Shown here one piece after another: positions 8,596-16,802 of a stretch of 22,535 bases of DNA. This stretch comes from an uncultured Muribaculaceae bacterium (GTDB taxonomy: Bacteria; Bacteroidota; Bacteroidia; Bacteroidales; Muribaculaceae): positions 1-22,535 of the forward strand of contig CAJUDL010000055.1 of the NCBI GenBank assembly GCA_910585285.1, given 5' to 3'. Positions within the stretch are counted from its first letter, which is position 1; every line of letters begins with the position of its first letter. The notes under the pieces were generated by a model, which saw only the letters and a program-made list of their open reading frames with translations, made no database searches and was not told where the DNA came from. Made by a program: the position numbers and the translations under genes.

Positions 8596-8656
8596 AATAA
8601 AGTATATAAAACGGGCGCACACCGCATCGGTGTGCGCCCGTTTTATATACTTTATT
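8596..8656 (-). terminator. Perfect palindromic terminator of valS
   Basis: A perfect 29-bp stem (8596-8624 against 8628-8656) encloses a 3-nt loop (CAT). The core is GGGCGCACACCG, flanked by AT-rich bases so that each arm carries its own A/T tract. On the minus strand the GC-rich stem is followed by CGTTTTATATAC. It begins 4 nt after the valS stop. The symmetry means it could terminate transcription from either side. Confidence 0.9.
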
Positions 8657-8660
8657 AGCT

Positions 8661-11288
8661 TTAAGCCTGAAGAGCGGCAATCGAAGCGCGGATAGCAGCT
8701 AATTTTTCAGTCGCATCGCTTTGCTTTTTACGTTCAACAGCCACAACGGCTTCCGGCGCATTATTGACAAACTTCTCATTTGAAAGTTTCTTTTCAACCC
8801 CGGCAAGGAACTTGGTGTAATAATCGAGTTCCTTATTGAGTTTAGCAAGCTCTTCCTCTACGTTGATCTTATTTTTCAGAGGTATGCTGTATTCTGTTGT
8901 GCCAACGATGAATGCTGCTGCGCCCGGTTCTTTTTCAGATACCTGATTGATGGCGGAGAGATTTGCCATTTTTTGAAGCACACTGTCGAATTTGCTTTCG
9001 TTTCCGTTTTTCTCGTTGAGTTCAAGCTGTTCCTTCTGAGGAATCTGTTTCTGCTTACGAATGGTACGGATGCCGGCAACAACCTCTTTTGTTGTCTCGA
9101 ACATGTTGATGATATCTTCATCATAACCCGAAACCTTCGGAAGCTGTGCATACATTATGCTTTCTCCCGGTTTGCGTTCGGCAAGATGCTGCCAAAGCTC
9201 TTCCGTGATGAACGGCATGAAGGGATGGAGAAGACGCAGCAGAGTGTCAAAGAAACCGAGTGTAGCCTCATATGTGGCAGCGTCTATTGGTTGACCATAA
9301 GCGGGTTTTACGATCTCAAGATACCATGATGAGAATTCATCCCAGAAGAGACGGTAAATCGCCATCAATGCTTCTGAAATACGGAACTTGCTCATCAGGT
9401 CGTCGACATTCAGAATAGTTTTGTCGAGAACAGCCTTGAACCATTCTATGCCTTCGCGAGCGCTTTCAGGTTGTGCGGCTGTTGCATCAACCTCCCAACC
9501 TTTCACGAGACGGAAAGCATTCCATATTTTGTTACAGAAGTTACGTCCCTGTTCGCAGAGAGAATCATCATACATGATGTCGTTCCCGGCAGGAGCACCG
9601 AGCATAAGACCCATACGCACACCGTCTGCACCGAAATTCGCGATAAGATCCAACGGATCGGGAGAGTTGCCGAGAGATTTCGACATCTTGCGCCCGATCT
9701 TGTCGCGCACTATACCGGTGAAGTATACATTGTTGAAAGGTTTGTTGCCTGCAAACTCATATCCTGCTATGATCATGCGGGCAACCCAGAAGAAGATGAT
9801 ATCCGGAGCTGTTACGAGATCAGCCGTGGGGTAGTAATATTTGAACTCCTTGTTGTCGGGATCGAGAATGCCATTGAAAAGAGAGATAGGCCATAGCCAG
9901 GAAGAGAACCATGTGTCAAGACAATCGGGATCACGTTTGAGGTCAGCAAGAGTAAGGCTGGCATTTCCGCTCTTCTCGATAGCCTTGATCAATGCTTCCT
10001 CTTCATTCTCAGCTACAACATAACCACCTTCGGGAAGGAACCATGCCGGAATCTGATGTCCCCACCAAAGCTGACGGGAGATACACCAGTCCTTGATGTT
10101 GGTCATCCAATGGCGGTAGGTGTTTTTGAATTTTGCAGGAATGAATTTGATATCATCATCCATCACGGCGGCAAGGGCAGGTTTCACGATCTCCTCCATT
10201 TTTACGAACCATTGCATTGAAAGCTTGGGCTCGATTACTGCATCCGTGCGTTCGGAATGTCCTACCTTGTTGACATAATCCTCAACTTTCTCTACCAGAC
10301 CAGCCTTGTCAAGGTCTTCCATGATCTGCTTGCGCACATCGAAGCGGTCCATTCCAACGTACATGCCTCCGGCTTCGGAGATTGTGCCGTTATCGTTGAA
10401 GATATCAATTGAGGGAAGATTGTATTTGTCACCGAGCATGTAGTCGTTGACATCGTGAGCCGGTGTCACCTTGAGGCAGCCGGTTCCGAAATCCATCTCA
10501 ACATAATCGTCCATGATGATGGGAACCTCGCGTCCTACGAGAGGCACAATCACTTTCTTATCCTTAAGCCATGTGTAGCGCGGATCGTTTGGATTAACGC
10601 ATACGGCTGTATCGCCGAGAATTGTCTCGGGGCGAGTGGTTGCAACAACGATATATTTGTTGTCATCTCCAACCACACGGTAGCGAAGATGGAAAAGATG
10701 GCTGTGTTCCTCTTTGTAGATTACCTCCTCGTCGGATAGGGCGGTCAACGCCTTGGGATCCCAGTTGACCATGCGCACCCCGCGATATATATAACCTTTT
10801 TCGTAAAGTTTATTGAAAACGCGGATCACGCTTGCCGAGCGGGTCTCGTCCATTGTGAACGCCGTGCGTTCCCAATCGCATGATGCGCCGAGTTTGCGAA
10901 GCTGCTGGAGAATAATACCGCCGTATTTATTTGTCCAGTCCCACGCATGATTAAGGAATTCCTCGCGTGTGAGATCAGTCTTTGCGATACCTTCCGAAGC
11001 GAGTTTTGCCACGACCTTAGCCTCTGTGGAAATGGCGGCGTGGTCAGTTCCCGGTACCCAGAGTGCGTTCTTACCTTGCATTCTGGCGCGACGCGTAAGG
11101 ATGTCCTGAATTGTATTGTTGAGCATATGTCCCATATGGAGCACGCCGGTTACGTTTGGCGGCGGTATCACAATCGTGTAGGGTTCGCGCTCATCCGGCA
11201 CGGAATGGAACAGCCGGTGTTCCATCCAGTATGCATACCATTTTTCCTCCACAGCAGAGGGGTCATATTTCGTGGCTAATTCGTTCAT
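8661..11288 (-). CDS. valS: Valine--tRNA ligase
   Basis: This is a class I aminoacyl-tRNA synthetase that charges tRNA-Val in the cytoplasm and edits threonine mischarging. At 875 residues it is full length for the bacterial family. Visible motifs are the HIGH-type signature HMGH at 51-54 within PPPNVTGVLHMGHMLN; the editing-domain segment VVATTRPETILGDTAV; WWGHQIPAWF; the KMSKS loop at 534-538 (GRKMSKSLGNSPDP); the anticodon-binding region with HPFMPFITEELWQ; and a C-terminal coiled-coil arm at about 810-875 rich in Lys, Glu and Leu. The start MNELATKYDPSAVEEKWY matches the usual N-terminus of the family. It appears to be monocistronic, with its own promoter and terminator. Confidence 0.98.
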   Translation of the reverse strand: MNELATKYDPSAVEEKWYAYWMEHRLFHSVPDEREPYTIVIPPPNVTGVLHMGHMLNNTIQDILTRRARMQGKNALWVPGTDHAAISTEAKVVAKLASEGIAKTDLTREEFLNHAWDWTNKYGGIILQQLRKLGASCDWERTAFTMDETRSASVIRVFNKLYEKGYIYRGVRMVNWDPKALTALSDEEVIYKEEHSHLFHLRYRVVGDDNKYIVVATTRPETILGDTAVCVNPNDPRYTWLKDKKVIVPLVGREVPIIMDDYVEMDFGTGCLKVTPAHDVNDYMLGDKYNLPSIDIFNDNGTISEAGGMYVGMDRFDVRKQIMEDLDKAGLVEKVEDYVNKVGHSERTDAVIEPKLSMQWFVKMEEIVKPALAAVMDDDIKFIPAKFKNTYRHWMTNIKDWCISRQLWWGHQIPAWFLPEGGYVVAENEEEALIKAIEKSGNASLTLADLKRDPDCLDTWFSSWLWPISLFNGILDPDNKEFKYYYPTADLVTAPDIIFFWVARMIIAGYEFAGNKPFNNVYFTGIVRDKIGRKMSKSLGNSPDPLDLIANFGADGVRMGLMLGAPAGNDIMYDDSLCEQGRNFCNKIWNAFRLVKGWEVDATAAQPESAREGIEWFKAVLDKTILNVDDLMSKFRISEALMAIYRLFWDEFSSWYLEIVKPAYGQPIDAATYEATLGFFDTLLRLLHPFMPFITEELWQHLAERKPGESIMYAQLPKVSGYDEDIINMFETTKEVVAGIRTIRKQKQIPQKEQLELNEKNGNESKFDSVLQKMANLSAINQVSEKEPGAAAFIVGTTEYSIPLKNKINVEEELAKLNKELDYYTKFLAGVEKKLSNEKFVNNAPEAVVAVERKKQSDATEKLAAIRASIAALQA

Positions 11289-11316
11289 AAAGTATTATGT
11301 ATTATATTTCAGCTTG

Positions 11317-11324
11317 CAAATTTA
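11317..11324 (-). promoter_or_regulatory. valS: -7 box of the valS promoter
   Basis: The minus strand reads TAAATTTG, matching TAnnTTTG, 29 nt upstream of the valS ATG. No clear -33 box is seen. It lies in the 71-bp gap after the DUF4954-like gene. Confidence 0.4.
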
Positions 11325-11325
11325 C

Positions 11326-11350
11326 AAAAAAAATCCGATACTTTTGTATC
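11326..11350 (-). terminator. Weak terminator after the DUF4954-like gene
   Basis: On the minus strand, GATAC-AAAA-GTATC (11350-11337) is followed by GGA and a run of eight T (11333-11326). The position, 10 nt after the DUF4954 stop, is right. The 5-bp AT-rich stem is weak, so read-through into valS is plausible. Confidence 0.35.
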
Positions 11351-11359
11351 TAACCAAGA

Positions 11360-12991
11360 TTAGAGTCGGAGCATGTCGTTTTGGGCGGCAAGGTCGTCGA
11401 GATATTTCCTGCGGTCTTCTTCGATCATGCGGTCGAATTCTGCAGAATAGTCGGCAATTACCTCCGCAGGGCGACGCCAGCGGTCGTCGAAACGTGATGC
11501 TATCCACGCTCTCTGGAGATTGGGATAATGCCGGAAAGCCTCATCGAAAACCTGCTCCATCTCCTTTATGCTTTCCTTCTGCATTGCTGTTCGCAGCAAA
11601 GTGCGAGGCATCAGCAGTCCAGCCACATCTACCCATTGCGCCGCTTCAGAACCCGGTTCGCGTGGAGGGAAGCCATTATCCGCAGTATGAATGTGTAAAT
11701 ATTTATATATTGCAAGTTCATATAGATAACGTGCACGTTCCAGTGCCGCACGAGTGAATTTCATACCTTTGTAACGGAGATAACGATCGTCGTCGGCAGG
11801 ACGCGCAAGGAGCCCGCGAATCACCTCCACTGCGTTGAGCATTGCATCGACGGTGAGAGGATTCAATACATCGAATATAATGCGGTCGTGGAGCTGGAGC
11901 TTGCGTTTTTGACGGCGATCGCGCGCGGGCCATTTCTTTTCATCGCGAAGTAGACCGCAGCTGCGAAGCATAGCACCCGGAACAACCACGGTCGCACCCC
12001 TGTCATCTCCAAACAGATATGAAAAAGGGAATTGCGATGAATCGGGATGTGTCTTGTGTTGCCCCATCAGAAGTGAAAAGGCTCCGATTTTTGCTCCAAG
12101 CATGAGGTATGAATCGGAAGAAGTCTTTACTCCTCTTTCGAGGACGCCCCAGTGCACAGGTCCCAGCTTATACATATGGTTGCTCTGATTTGTACCGCTT
12201 CCCGCATTCATGAAGCTTGTCTGGCATCCGATAAGCAGGGAGGATTTATGCATGCTTACCGTATATGGTCCGGCAAACAGTGCGCACGCTTCTCCGTTTT
12301 CAAGAGAACAGTTCGAGAAAACCAGAGAGTCGTGTGCTGTGAATCCTTTTTCGAGCACTGCCCCCTGACCTATATAGCAGTTGCGGATGATTGCTCCCGA
12401 ATCGGCAACGCCATCCTCGATTATGAAATTTTCAGCATCAACGCCGGCACCGATGCGTGCCAATGCGCGTCCCGGAGCGGCATTGTTGATTATGCAGCCA
12501 TTACGTAAACTCGATGCTCCTTCGATTCTTACTTCCCTTCCGATAGATACGTTGACAATATATCGGCAATTTCGGATTATCGCGCCATCTCCAATCGCTC
12601 GGTCAGCCTCAAAGTTGTTAACATGGTCGTCAATAGTCTGTTTCGCCGGACCTTGTGCCCATGCCGGATCGCGGGCAATAAGCATTGCCATCTGGGAGGA
12701 AAGACCGGGGTAAATCCTTACGCTTCGGGAACCTGTCTCGTCAAGCACGCACACTTCCGAACCGATGCCGCAATCTGCTTCAGCCTCCATTTCAAGAAGT
12801 CCGATGTTTTCAATTGTAACATCAGCTCCTATTAATATATCGCCAGCAAAACGCACGTTGCGTATCCGGTTCAGGTCTGTGCCGTCGCTGATGCGTATTT
12901 TTGTCCAGTCGGAACAAATGCAGCCGTTGTCCTCAAGTTGACGGATTTCCCACCAACGAAGCGCTTTATACTGTCGTGTCAAGGTCGTCAT
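11360..12991 (-). CDS. DUF4954-like protein, left-handed beta-helix (hexapeptide-repeat) fold
   Basis: The function is unknown. I place the start at the ATG at 12991 (MTTLTRQYKALRWWEIRQLE), giving 543 residues. Alternative in-frame ATGs at 13012 and 13054 add an uncharacteristic Lys/Ser-rich extension lying deeper within hflX. From about residue 45 to 320 it shows irregular hexapeptide repeats (GDILIGADVTIENIG, IIRNCYIGQGAVLEKG, YLMLGAKIGAFSLLMGQH), as in left-handed beta-helix nucleotidyl- and acyltransferase-like proteins. The rest is alpha-helical, with a Trp/Arg-rich end. There is no signal peptide, so it is probably cytoplasmic. Similar proteins of Bacteroides carry the name DUF4954. I recall this by family resemblance and could not check it. 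Its start overlaps the end of hflX by 26 nt, which suggests translational coupling. A sugar-nucleotide or acyl transfer role is possible but unsupported. Confidence 0.85.
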   Translation of the reverse strand: MTTLTRQYKALRWWEIRQLEDNGCICSDWTKIRISDGTDLNRIRNVRFAGDILIGADVTIENIGLLEMEAEADCGIGSEVCVLDETGSRSVRIYPGLSSQMAMLIARDPAWAQGPAKQTIDDHVNNFEADRAIGDGAIIRNCRYIVNVSIGREVRIEGASSLRNGCIINNAAPGRALARIGAGVDAENFIIEDGVADSGAIIRNCYIGQGAVLEKGFTAHDSLVFSNCSLENGEACALFAGPYTVSMHKSSLLIGCQTSFMNAGSGTNQSNHMYKLGPVHWGVLERGVKTSSDSYLMLGAKIGAFSLLMGQHKTHPDSSQFPFSYLFGDDRGATVVVPGAMLRSCGLLRDEKKWPARDRRQKRKLQLHDRIIFDVLNPLTVDAMLNAVEVIRGLLARPADDDRYLRYKGMKFTRAALERARYLYELAIYKYLHIHTADNGFPPREPGSEAAQWVDVAGLLMPRTLLRTAMQKESIKEMEQVFDEAFRHYPNLQRAWIASRFDDRWRRPAEVIADYSAEFDRMIEEDRRKYLDDLAAQNDMLRL

Positions 12992-14195
12992 ATTTCTGGA
13001 AGAGGAAGTCATTATAAGGAAAACGCTCAGTGTGGATCTCTTTTGCTTTTTCATAAAGCATTTCCTTGAGAGCGTCGATATTGGTTTTCTCTTTGGCGGA
13101 AATGAAGACGCAATTGTTGTTCATCTTCGACATCCAGGTCTGTTTGAATTCCTCAAGAGAGATGTTTTCACGTGTTTTGGGTGTGAGATCGTCAGGATCT
13201 TTGGGAGTATAAGTGAACGCATCAATCTTGTTGAATACAAGAATCATTGGTTTCTCAGCCGCACCGCAAACCTCAGCGAGGGTTTTGTTTACGACCTCTA
13301 TTTGTTCTTCAAACTGCGGATGGCTCACATCTACAACATGCACCAGCACGTCTGCTTCCCTCACTTCATCGAGTGTAGATTTGAAAGAATCCACAAGGTG
13401 AGTAGGGAGCTTGCGTATAAAACCAACCGTGTCTGAAAGAAGGAATGGGAGATTGTCAATTATAACTTTGCGCACAGTTGTGTCGAGTGTGGCGAAGAGT
13501 TTGTTTTCGGCAAACACATCGCTTTTGCTCAGAAGATTCATCAGAGTGGATTTTCCGACATTGGTATAGCCGACGAGTGCAACGCGTGTAAGTTTACCTC
13601 GGTTTTTGCGTTGGATGCTTTTTTGACTGTCGATGCGTTTCAGCTCCTCTTTAAGACGAGATATTTTGTCAAGAATAATGCGCCGGTCTGTTTCTATCTG
13701 TGTTTCACCCGGACCACGCATTCCGATACCACCACGTTGGCGTTCAAGATGTGTCCACATTCTTGTGAGTCGAGGAAGGAGATATTGATACTGTGCGAGT
13801 TCAACCTGTGTGCGTGCCGTGGCTGTCTGGGCGCGTTTTGCGAATATGTCGAGGATAAGGCTCGTGCGGTCGAGAATTTTCACCTTAAGTTCACGCTCGA
13901 TATTCGCCACTTGCTTTGGTGAGAGGTCATCGTCGAAAATTACAAGACCGATCTCGTTATCTTCCACATATTGACGTATTTCTTCCAGTTTACCGGTGCC
14001 GACATATGTGCGGGGATTAGGGTAATCAAGCTTCTGCACGAAGCGTTTCTCAGGCTCCGCGCCGGCTGTGCGTGCGAGAAAAGCCAGTTCGTCAAGATAT
14101 TCATTGGCTTTTGTCTCAGTCTGTATTTTAGTGGCAAGCCCAACAAGCACTGTGCGCTCGTTGGCTTCTTTGTTTATAATGTTATCCTCAATCAT
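12966..14195 (-). CDS. hflX: GTPase HflX, ribosome-associated
   Basis: HflX is a GTPase that binds the 50S subunit and splits stalled or stress-inactivated ribosomes. The 409-residue protein has the N-terminal HflX domain (KLDYPNPRTYVGTGKLEEI, then VIFDDDLSPKQVANIER) and the glycine-rich linker RQRGGIGMRGPGETQIETD. The G domain shows G1 GYTNVGKS at 209-216, the switch II motif DTVGFIRKLP, and G4 NKID. A C-terminal stretch ends in FPYNDFLFQKYDDLD. All nucleotide-binding motifs are intact. It is followed, with a 26-nt overlap, by the DUF4954-like gene, so the two probably form an operon driven by the strong promoter at 14230-14261. Confidence 0.97.
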   Translation of the reverse strand: MIEDNIINKEANERTVLVGLATKIQTETKANEYLDELAFLARTAGAEPEKRFVQKLDYPNPRTYVGTGKLEEIRQYVEDNEIGLVIFDDDLSPKQVANIERELKVKILDRTSLILDIFAKRAQTATARTQVELAQYQYLLPRLTRMWTHLERQRGGIGMRGPGETQIETDRRIILDKISRLKEELKRIDSQKSIQRKNRGKLTRVALVGYTNVGKSTLMNLLSKSDVFAENKLFATLDTTVRKVIIDNLPFLLSDTVGFIRKLPTHLVDSFKSTLDEVREADVLVHVVDVSHPQFEEQIEVVNKTLAEVCGAAEKPMILVFNKIDAFTYTPKDPDDLTPKTRENISLEEFKQTWMSKMNNNCVFISAKEKTNIDALKEMLYEKAKEIHTERFPYNDFLFQKYDDLDTTV

Positions 14196-14229
14196 AATAT
14201 CTTAAACAGCTTCTTAGCAAATTCGACTG

Positions 14230-14261
14230 CAAAGATAGCAATCAATTTCTTATACAACAAA
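14230..14261 (-). promoter_or_regulatory. hflX: Promoter of hflX
   Basis: On the minus strand, the -33 TTTG (14261-14258) is separated by exactly 20 nt from the -7 TATCTTTG (14237-14230). This is a consensus Bacteroidota promoter. The leader to the ATG at 14195 is about 30 nt. The -33 box directly abuts the terminator stem at 14262-14297. Confidence 0.75.
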
Positions 14262-14297
14262 CGTCGGACCAAAATCGCTTAAGATTTTGGTCCGACG
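14262..14297 (-). terminator. Hairpin terminator between the OmpH-like gene and hflX
   Basis: A perfect 15-bp stem, CGTCGGACCAAAATC paired with GATTTTGGTCCGACG, encloses a 6-nt loop. On the minus strand it is followed by TTTGTTGTAT, a modest U-rich tail that is also the -33 region of hflX. It would end transcripts of the OmpH-like gene. Confidence 0.75.
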
Positions 14298-14320
14298 AGG
14301 TTGATTAATGGATAATGTTT

Positions 14321-14403
14321 AATTAGAAATTAGGAATGAGGAATTAGGAATTAATTCCCTGTGTTCCTCATTACTCATTACTAATTACTAATTTCTAATT
14401 CTC
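14321..14403. repeat. Second inverted repeat with heptanucleotide-repeat arms
   Basis: The left arm (14321-14355) reads AATTAGA, AATTAGG, AATGAGG, AATTAGG, AATTAAT. The right arm (14369-14403) reads CATTACT, CATTACT, AATTACT, AATTTCT, AATTCTC. The arms pair over 23 bases (14321-14343 with parts of 14364-14400), with a 14-nt, two-unit bulge on the right. It starts 8 nt after the stop of the OmpH-like gene and precedes the terminator hairpin. It has the same plan as the element at 7103-7255, with different unit sequences. Confidence 0.8.
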
Positions 14404-14410
14404 TAAAGCC

Positions 14411-15010
14411 TTACTTCTTAGCTACTTTGTTGTAACGTGCATTCAGACCTTCAACAACTTCATCGGTGATGTCAAGATCCGGATTGATATATAGTGTGGA
14501 TGCTTTCTGGAAGATAGCGTCATAACCACGGGTCTTGTTGTAATCCTTGATGAACTGTGTGATTGAATCGATGACTGCTTGCTGAGCCTGCATCGCTGCG
14601 CTTTGATAATTGTTTTGCAGAGTAGCGATATTGCGTTGAGCCTCGCTCTGCATATTGTTGATAGTCTGCTCGTCCTGACGATAAGAAGCTTCAGAAAGGT
14701 AACCGTTGTTCTGCATTTTATTCTGCATGGATGTCGCGAAGTTCTGAATCTTGTTTTCGTGACGTTTTGCCGCGCTTTCCATATTTGTCTGCATTCGCAG
14801 CATCTCTTCATTGTAGTCTTTAGCAAGGTTGTATTTGCTTAAAACTGAATCGAGATCTACGTAGCGATAGTTGGGGAGGTTCGCGTCTGTTTTAGCTGTT
14901 TTAGCTTTGGTTGCAGGGGCTTCTTTTTTGCCATTGTCTGAGCCACAAGCTGTAGCAACGAGCGCGATAACCGCGAGCGATGCAACAATAAACGAGTTGA
15001 TTCTTTTCAT
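14411..15010 (-). CDS. OmpH/Skp-like periplasmic chaperone-family lipoprotein
   Basis: The protein has 199 residues. A lipoprotein signal (MKRINSFIVASLAVIALVATAC) places the acylated cysteine at 22. A short Lys/Ala-rich linker follows, then YRYVDLDSVLSKYNLAKDY, which is the usual first strand and helix of OmpH/Skp proteins. A long Gln/Asn/Glu-rich coiled coil spans about residues 60-150. The end (FIKDYNKTRGYDAIFQKASTLYINPDLDITDEVVEGLN) matches the family's closing segment. Skp-type proteins hold unfolded outer-membrane proteins in the periplasm. The lipid anchor is common in Bacteroidota versions. The exact client is unknown. It appears to be a single-gene unit. Confidence 0.9.
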   Translation of the reverse strand: MKRINSFIVASLAVIALVATACGSDNGKKEAPATKAKTAKTDANLPNYRYVDLDSVLSKYNLAKDYNEEMLRMQTNMESAAKRHENKIQNFATSMQNKMQNNGYLSEASYRQDEQTINNMQSEAQRNIATLQNNYQSAAMQAQQAVIDSITQFIKDYNKTRGYDAIFQKASTLYINPDLDITDEVVEGLNARYNKVAKK

Positions 15011-15142
15011 TTTATAATAGATGTTGTTTTAATCTTATGATGAGTGAAAACACTGTTAACTTCTTTTCTCTTTTGTAGTTTTGGAAGAAGCATGATGTCC
15101 ATGACAACCTACTGATTTTTCTCCCGCAAATCTAAAGGAGAG

Positions 15143-15150
15143 CAAAAGTA
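15143..15150 (-). promoter_or_regulatory. -7 box for the OmpH-like gene
   Basis: The minus strand reads TACTTTTG, which fits TAnnTTTG. It would give an unusually long leader of about 125 nt before the ATG at 15010. No clear -33 box is seen. Confidence 0.4.
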
Positions 15151-15275
15151 ACGATATTCCGAGAAATAGCGTAATAAGTAGCGTTAATTTCACTTTTTTT
15201 AATTCATTTAAGGTTATTGAGATGCAAAATTAACTAAAAAATTGAAAAAAGAGCCTATTTCTCCAATTATTTTGC

Positions 15276-15283
15276 TAACTTTG
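15276..15283 (+). promoter_or_regulatory. -7 box of the dipeptidase-muramidase operon
   Basis: TAACTTTG is a perfect match to the Bacteroidota -7 consensus, 61 nt upstream of the first dipeptidase ATG. There is no TTTG at 20-nt spacing. It is the only good candidate upstream of the three-gene operon. Confidence 0.5.
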
Positions 15284-15344
15284 GAGTGCCCACCCATGCA
15301 GAGAGGGTAATAAATTTGAACATTATTAAAATTTTTCGATAGAA

Positions 15345-16802
15345 ATGGAAGTAAAAGACCTAAAACCGGAACTGATTTGGAAATGTTTCGATGAGATTAC
15401 AAAAATTCCGCGTCCCTCGTGCCATGAGGAGCAAATCCGTGATTTCCTTCTTAAGTTTGCCTCAGACCATGATGTGGCAGTGCGCACCGACAAAGTAGGG
15501 AATGTTGTAATGAGCAAACCTGCGACACCCGGTCATGAAAATGCGCCGACTGTTATCTTGCAATCACACATGGATATGGTTGCGGAAAAAAACAACGATA
15601 CAGAACATGACTTTCTTAAAGATCCTATCGCGACATATGTTGATGGAGATTGGGTGAAGGCTAAGGGCACAACTCTTGGAGCTGACAACGGCATCGGCAT
15701 GGCTGCCGCGATGGCTGTGATGATTGACAAGACTCTTGTTCACGGTCCGGTTGAGGCTCTCTTTACAGTAAACGAAGAGATCGGTCTTGAAGGAGCTCAG
15801 AATCTTGGCAAAGATATGATCACCGGTTCTATGCTTCTTAATCTTGATTCTGAAGATGACGGCGAGATATTTGTAGGTTGTGCCGGTGGAATCGATACCA
15901 CTGCGACATTTACTTACCGCAGAAGCTTCACTCCGGAAAACTTCAAATACATGCGCGTTTCCGTGAGCGGTCTGCTTGGCGGTCACAGCGGCAGCGACAT
16001 CAATCTTGGCAGAGCTAACGCCAACAAGTTGATAGCACGGTTTATATGGGAATGTTCTCAGAGCTGGGACATCACCGTCTGCTCTTTTGAAGGCGGAAAC
16101 CTACGCAATGCGATTCCGCGCGAAGCATATGCCGTATTTGGTATTCATAGCGACCATAAAGAGGCGTTGATGCATCATCTTAATAAATATGCAGCTGAAA
16201 TCCGAAATGAATATGACGGAATTGAACCTTCAATGGATTTCCGCATAGAAGAAACCGAACGTCCGGAGTATTGCCTTGACTCAGCCACATCGATAGCATT
16301 GATACGCGCAATATATTCCGCACCTCACGGAGTGTATTCAATGAGCCGTGATATCGAAGGTCTTGTAGAGACATCTACCAATCTGGCAAGTGTGAAGCAT
16401 GTAGGTGAAGACAAGATTGTTGTGACTACATCTCAGCGTTCGTCTGTGGAGAGCCGCAAGAATGATATGGCTGGTCAGGTGGAGGCACATTTCCAGCTCG
16501 CAGGAGCTGAAGTGACCCACAGCGACGGTTATCCCGGTTGGGCTCCCAATATGAATTCCGCAATCATGAAGATCACCGCTGATGCATATGAAGAGCTTTT
16601 TGGCGTTAAACCCGCCATCAAGGCTATTCATGCCGGTCTGGAATGCGGACTTTTCCTCTCAAAATACCCTCGTCTGGATATGGTAAGCTTTGGGCCAACA
16701 ATGACAGGTGTTCATTCTCCCGACGAGAAGTTAAATATTCCGACTGTCGAAAAATTCTGGCGCCATCTGTGCAGGGTGCTTGAAAAAGTGGCAGCATTAT
16801 GA
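15345..16802 (+). CDS. pepD: M20C-family aminoacyl-histidine / cytosol non-specific dipeptidase, copy 1
   Basis: This is a cytoplasmic zinc dipeptidase that breaks down dipeptides, including Xaa-His. At 485 residues it is full length for PepD. Expected metal ligands are His75 (LQSHMDMV), Asp114 (TLGADNGIG), Glu145 (TVNEEIGLEGA), Asp168 (LLNLDSEDD) and His457 (GVHSPDEK). Asp77 and Glu144 fill the catalytic positions. I assigned these by alignment with the E. coli PepD pattern. The lid/dimerisation domain lies between about 205 and 385. There is no signal peptide. It is the first gene of an operon with the muramidase (start overlapping its stop by 4 nt) and a second dipeptidase that aligns without gaps over the first 168 residues and is about 60% identical over the first 79. 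Confidence 0.95.
   Translation: MEVKDLKPELIWKCFDEITKIPRPSCHEEQIRDFLLKFASDHDVAVRTDKVGNVVMSKPATPGHENAPTVILQSHMDMVAEKNNDTEHDFLKDPIATYVDGDWVKAKGTTLGADNGIGMAAAMAVMIDKTLVHGPVEALFTVNEEIGLEGAQNLGKDMITGSMLLNLDSEDDGEIFVGCAGGIDTTATFTYRRSFTPENFKYMRVSVSGLLGGHSGSDINLGRANANKLIARFIWECSQSWDITVCSFEGGNLRNAIPREAYAVFGIHSDHKEALMHHLNKYAAEIRNEYDGIEPSMDFRIEETERPEYCLDSATSIALIRAIYSAPHGVYSMSRDIEGLVETSTNLASVKHVGEDKIVVTTSQRSSVESRKNDMAGQVEAHFQLAGAEVTHSDGYPGWAPNMNSAIMKITADAYEELFGVKPAIKAIHAGLECGLFLSKYPRLDMVSFGPTMTGVHSPDEKLNIPTVEKFWRHLCRVLEKVAAL

Larger units (their letters stand above)
15011..15344. other. Divergent intergenic region
   Basis: These 334 bp separate the OmpH-like gene (minus) from the dipeptidase operon (plus). 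They hold two outward-facing -7 boxes and a long AT-rich stretch with no convincing gene. Two tiny reading frames exist. One is 31 codons on the minus strand (15102-15007), ending in ATGA overlap with the OmpH-like start. The other is 4 codons on the plus strand near 15296. I treat both as unproven. Confidence 0.7.

Noticed and set aside
11272..11757. 161-codon plus-strand frame across the valS/DUF4954 gap
   Set aside because: It is antisense to the DUF4954-like gene with no family resemblance; the minus-strand genes explain the sequence.
12992..13054. Longer starts of the DUF4954-like gene at 13012 or 13054
   Set aside because: They lengthen the overlap with hflX and add a basic, Ser-rich stretch unlike the compact start of this kind of protein.
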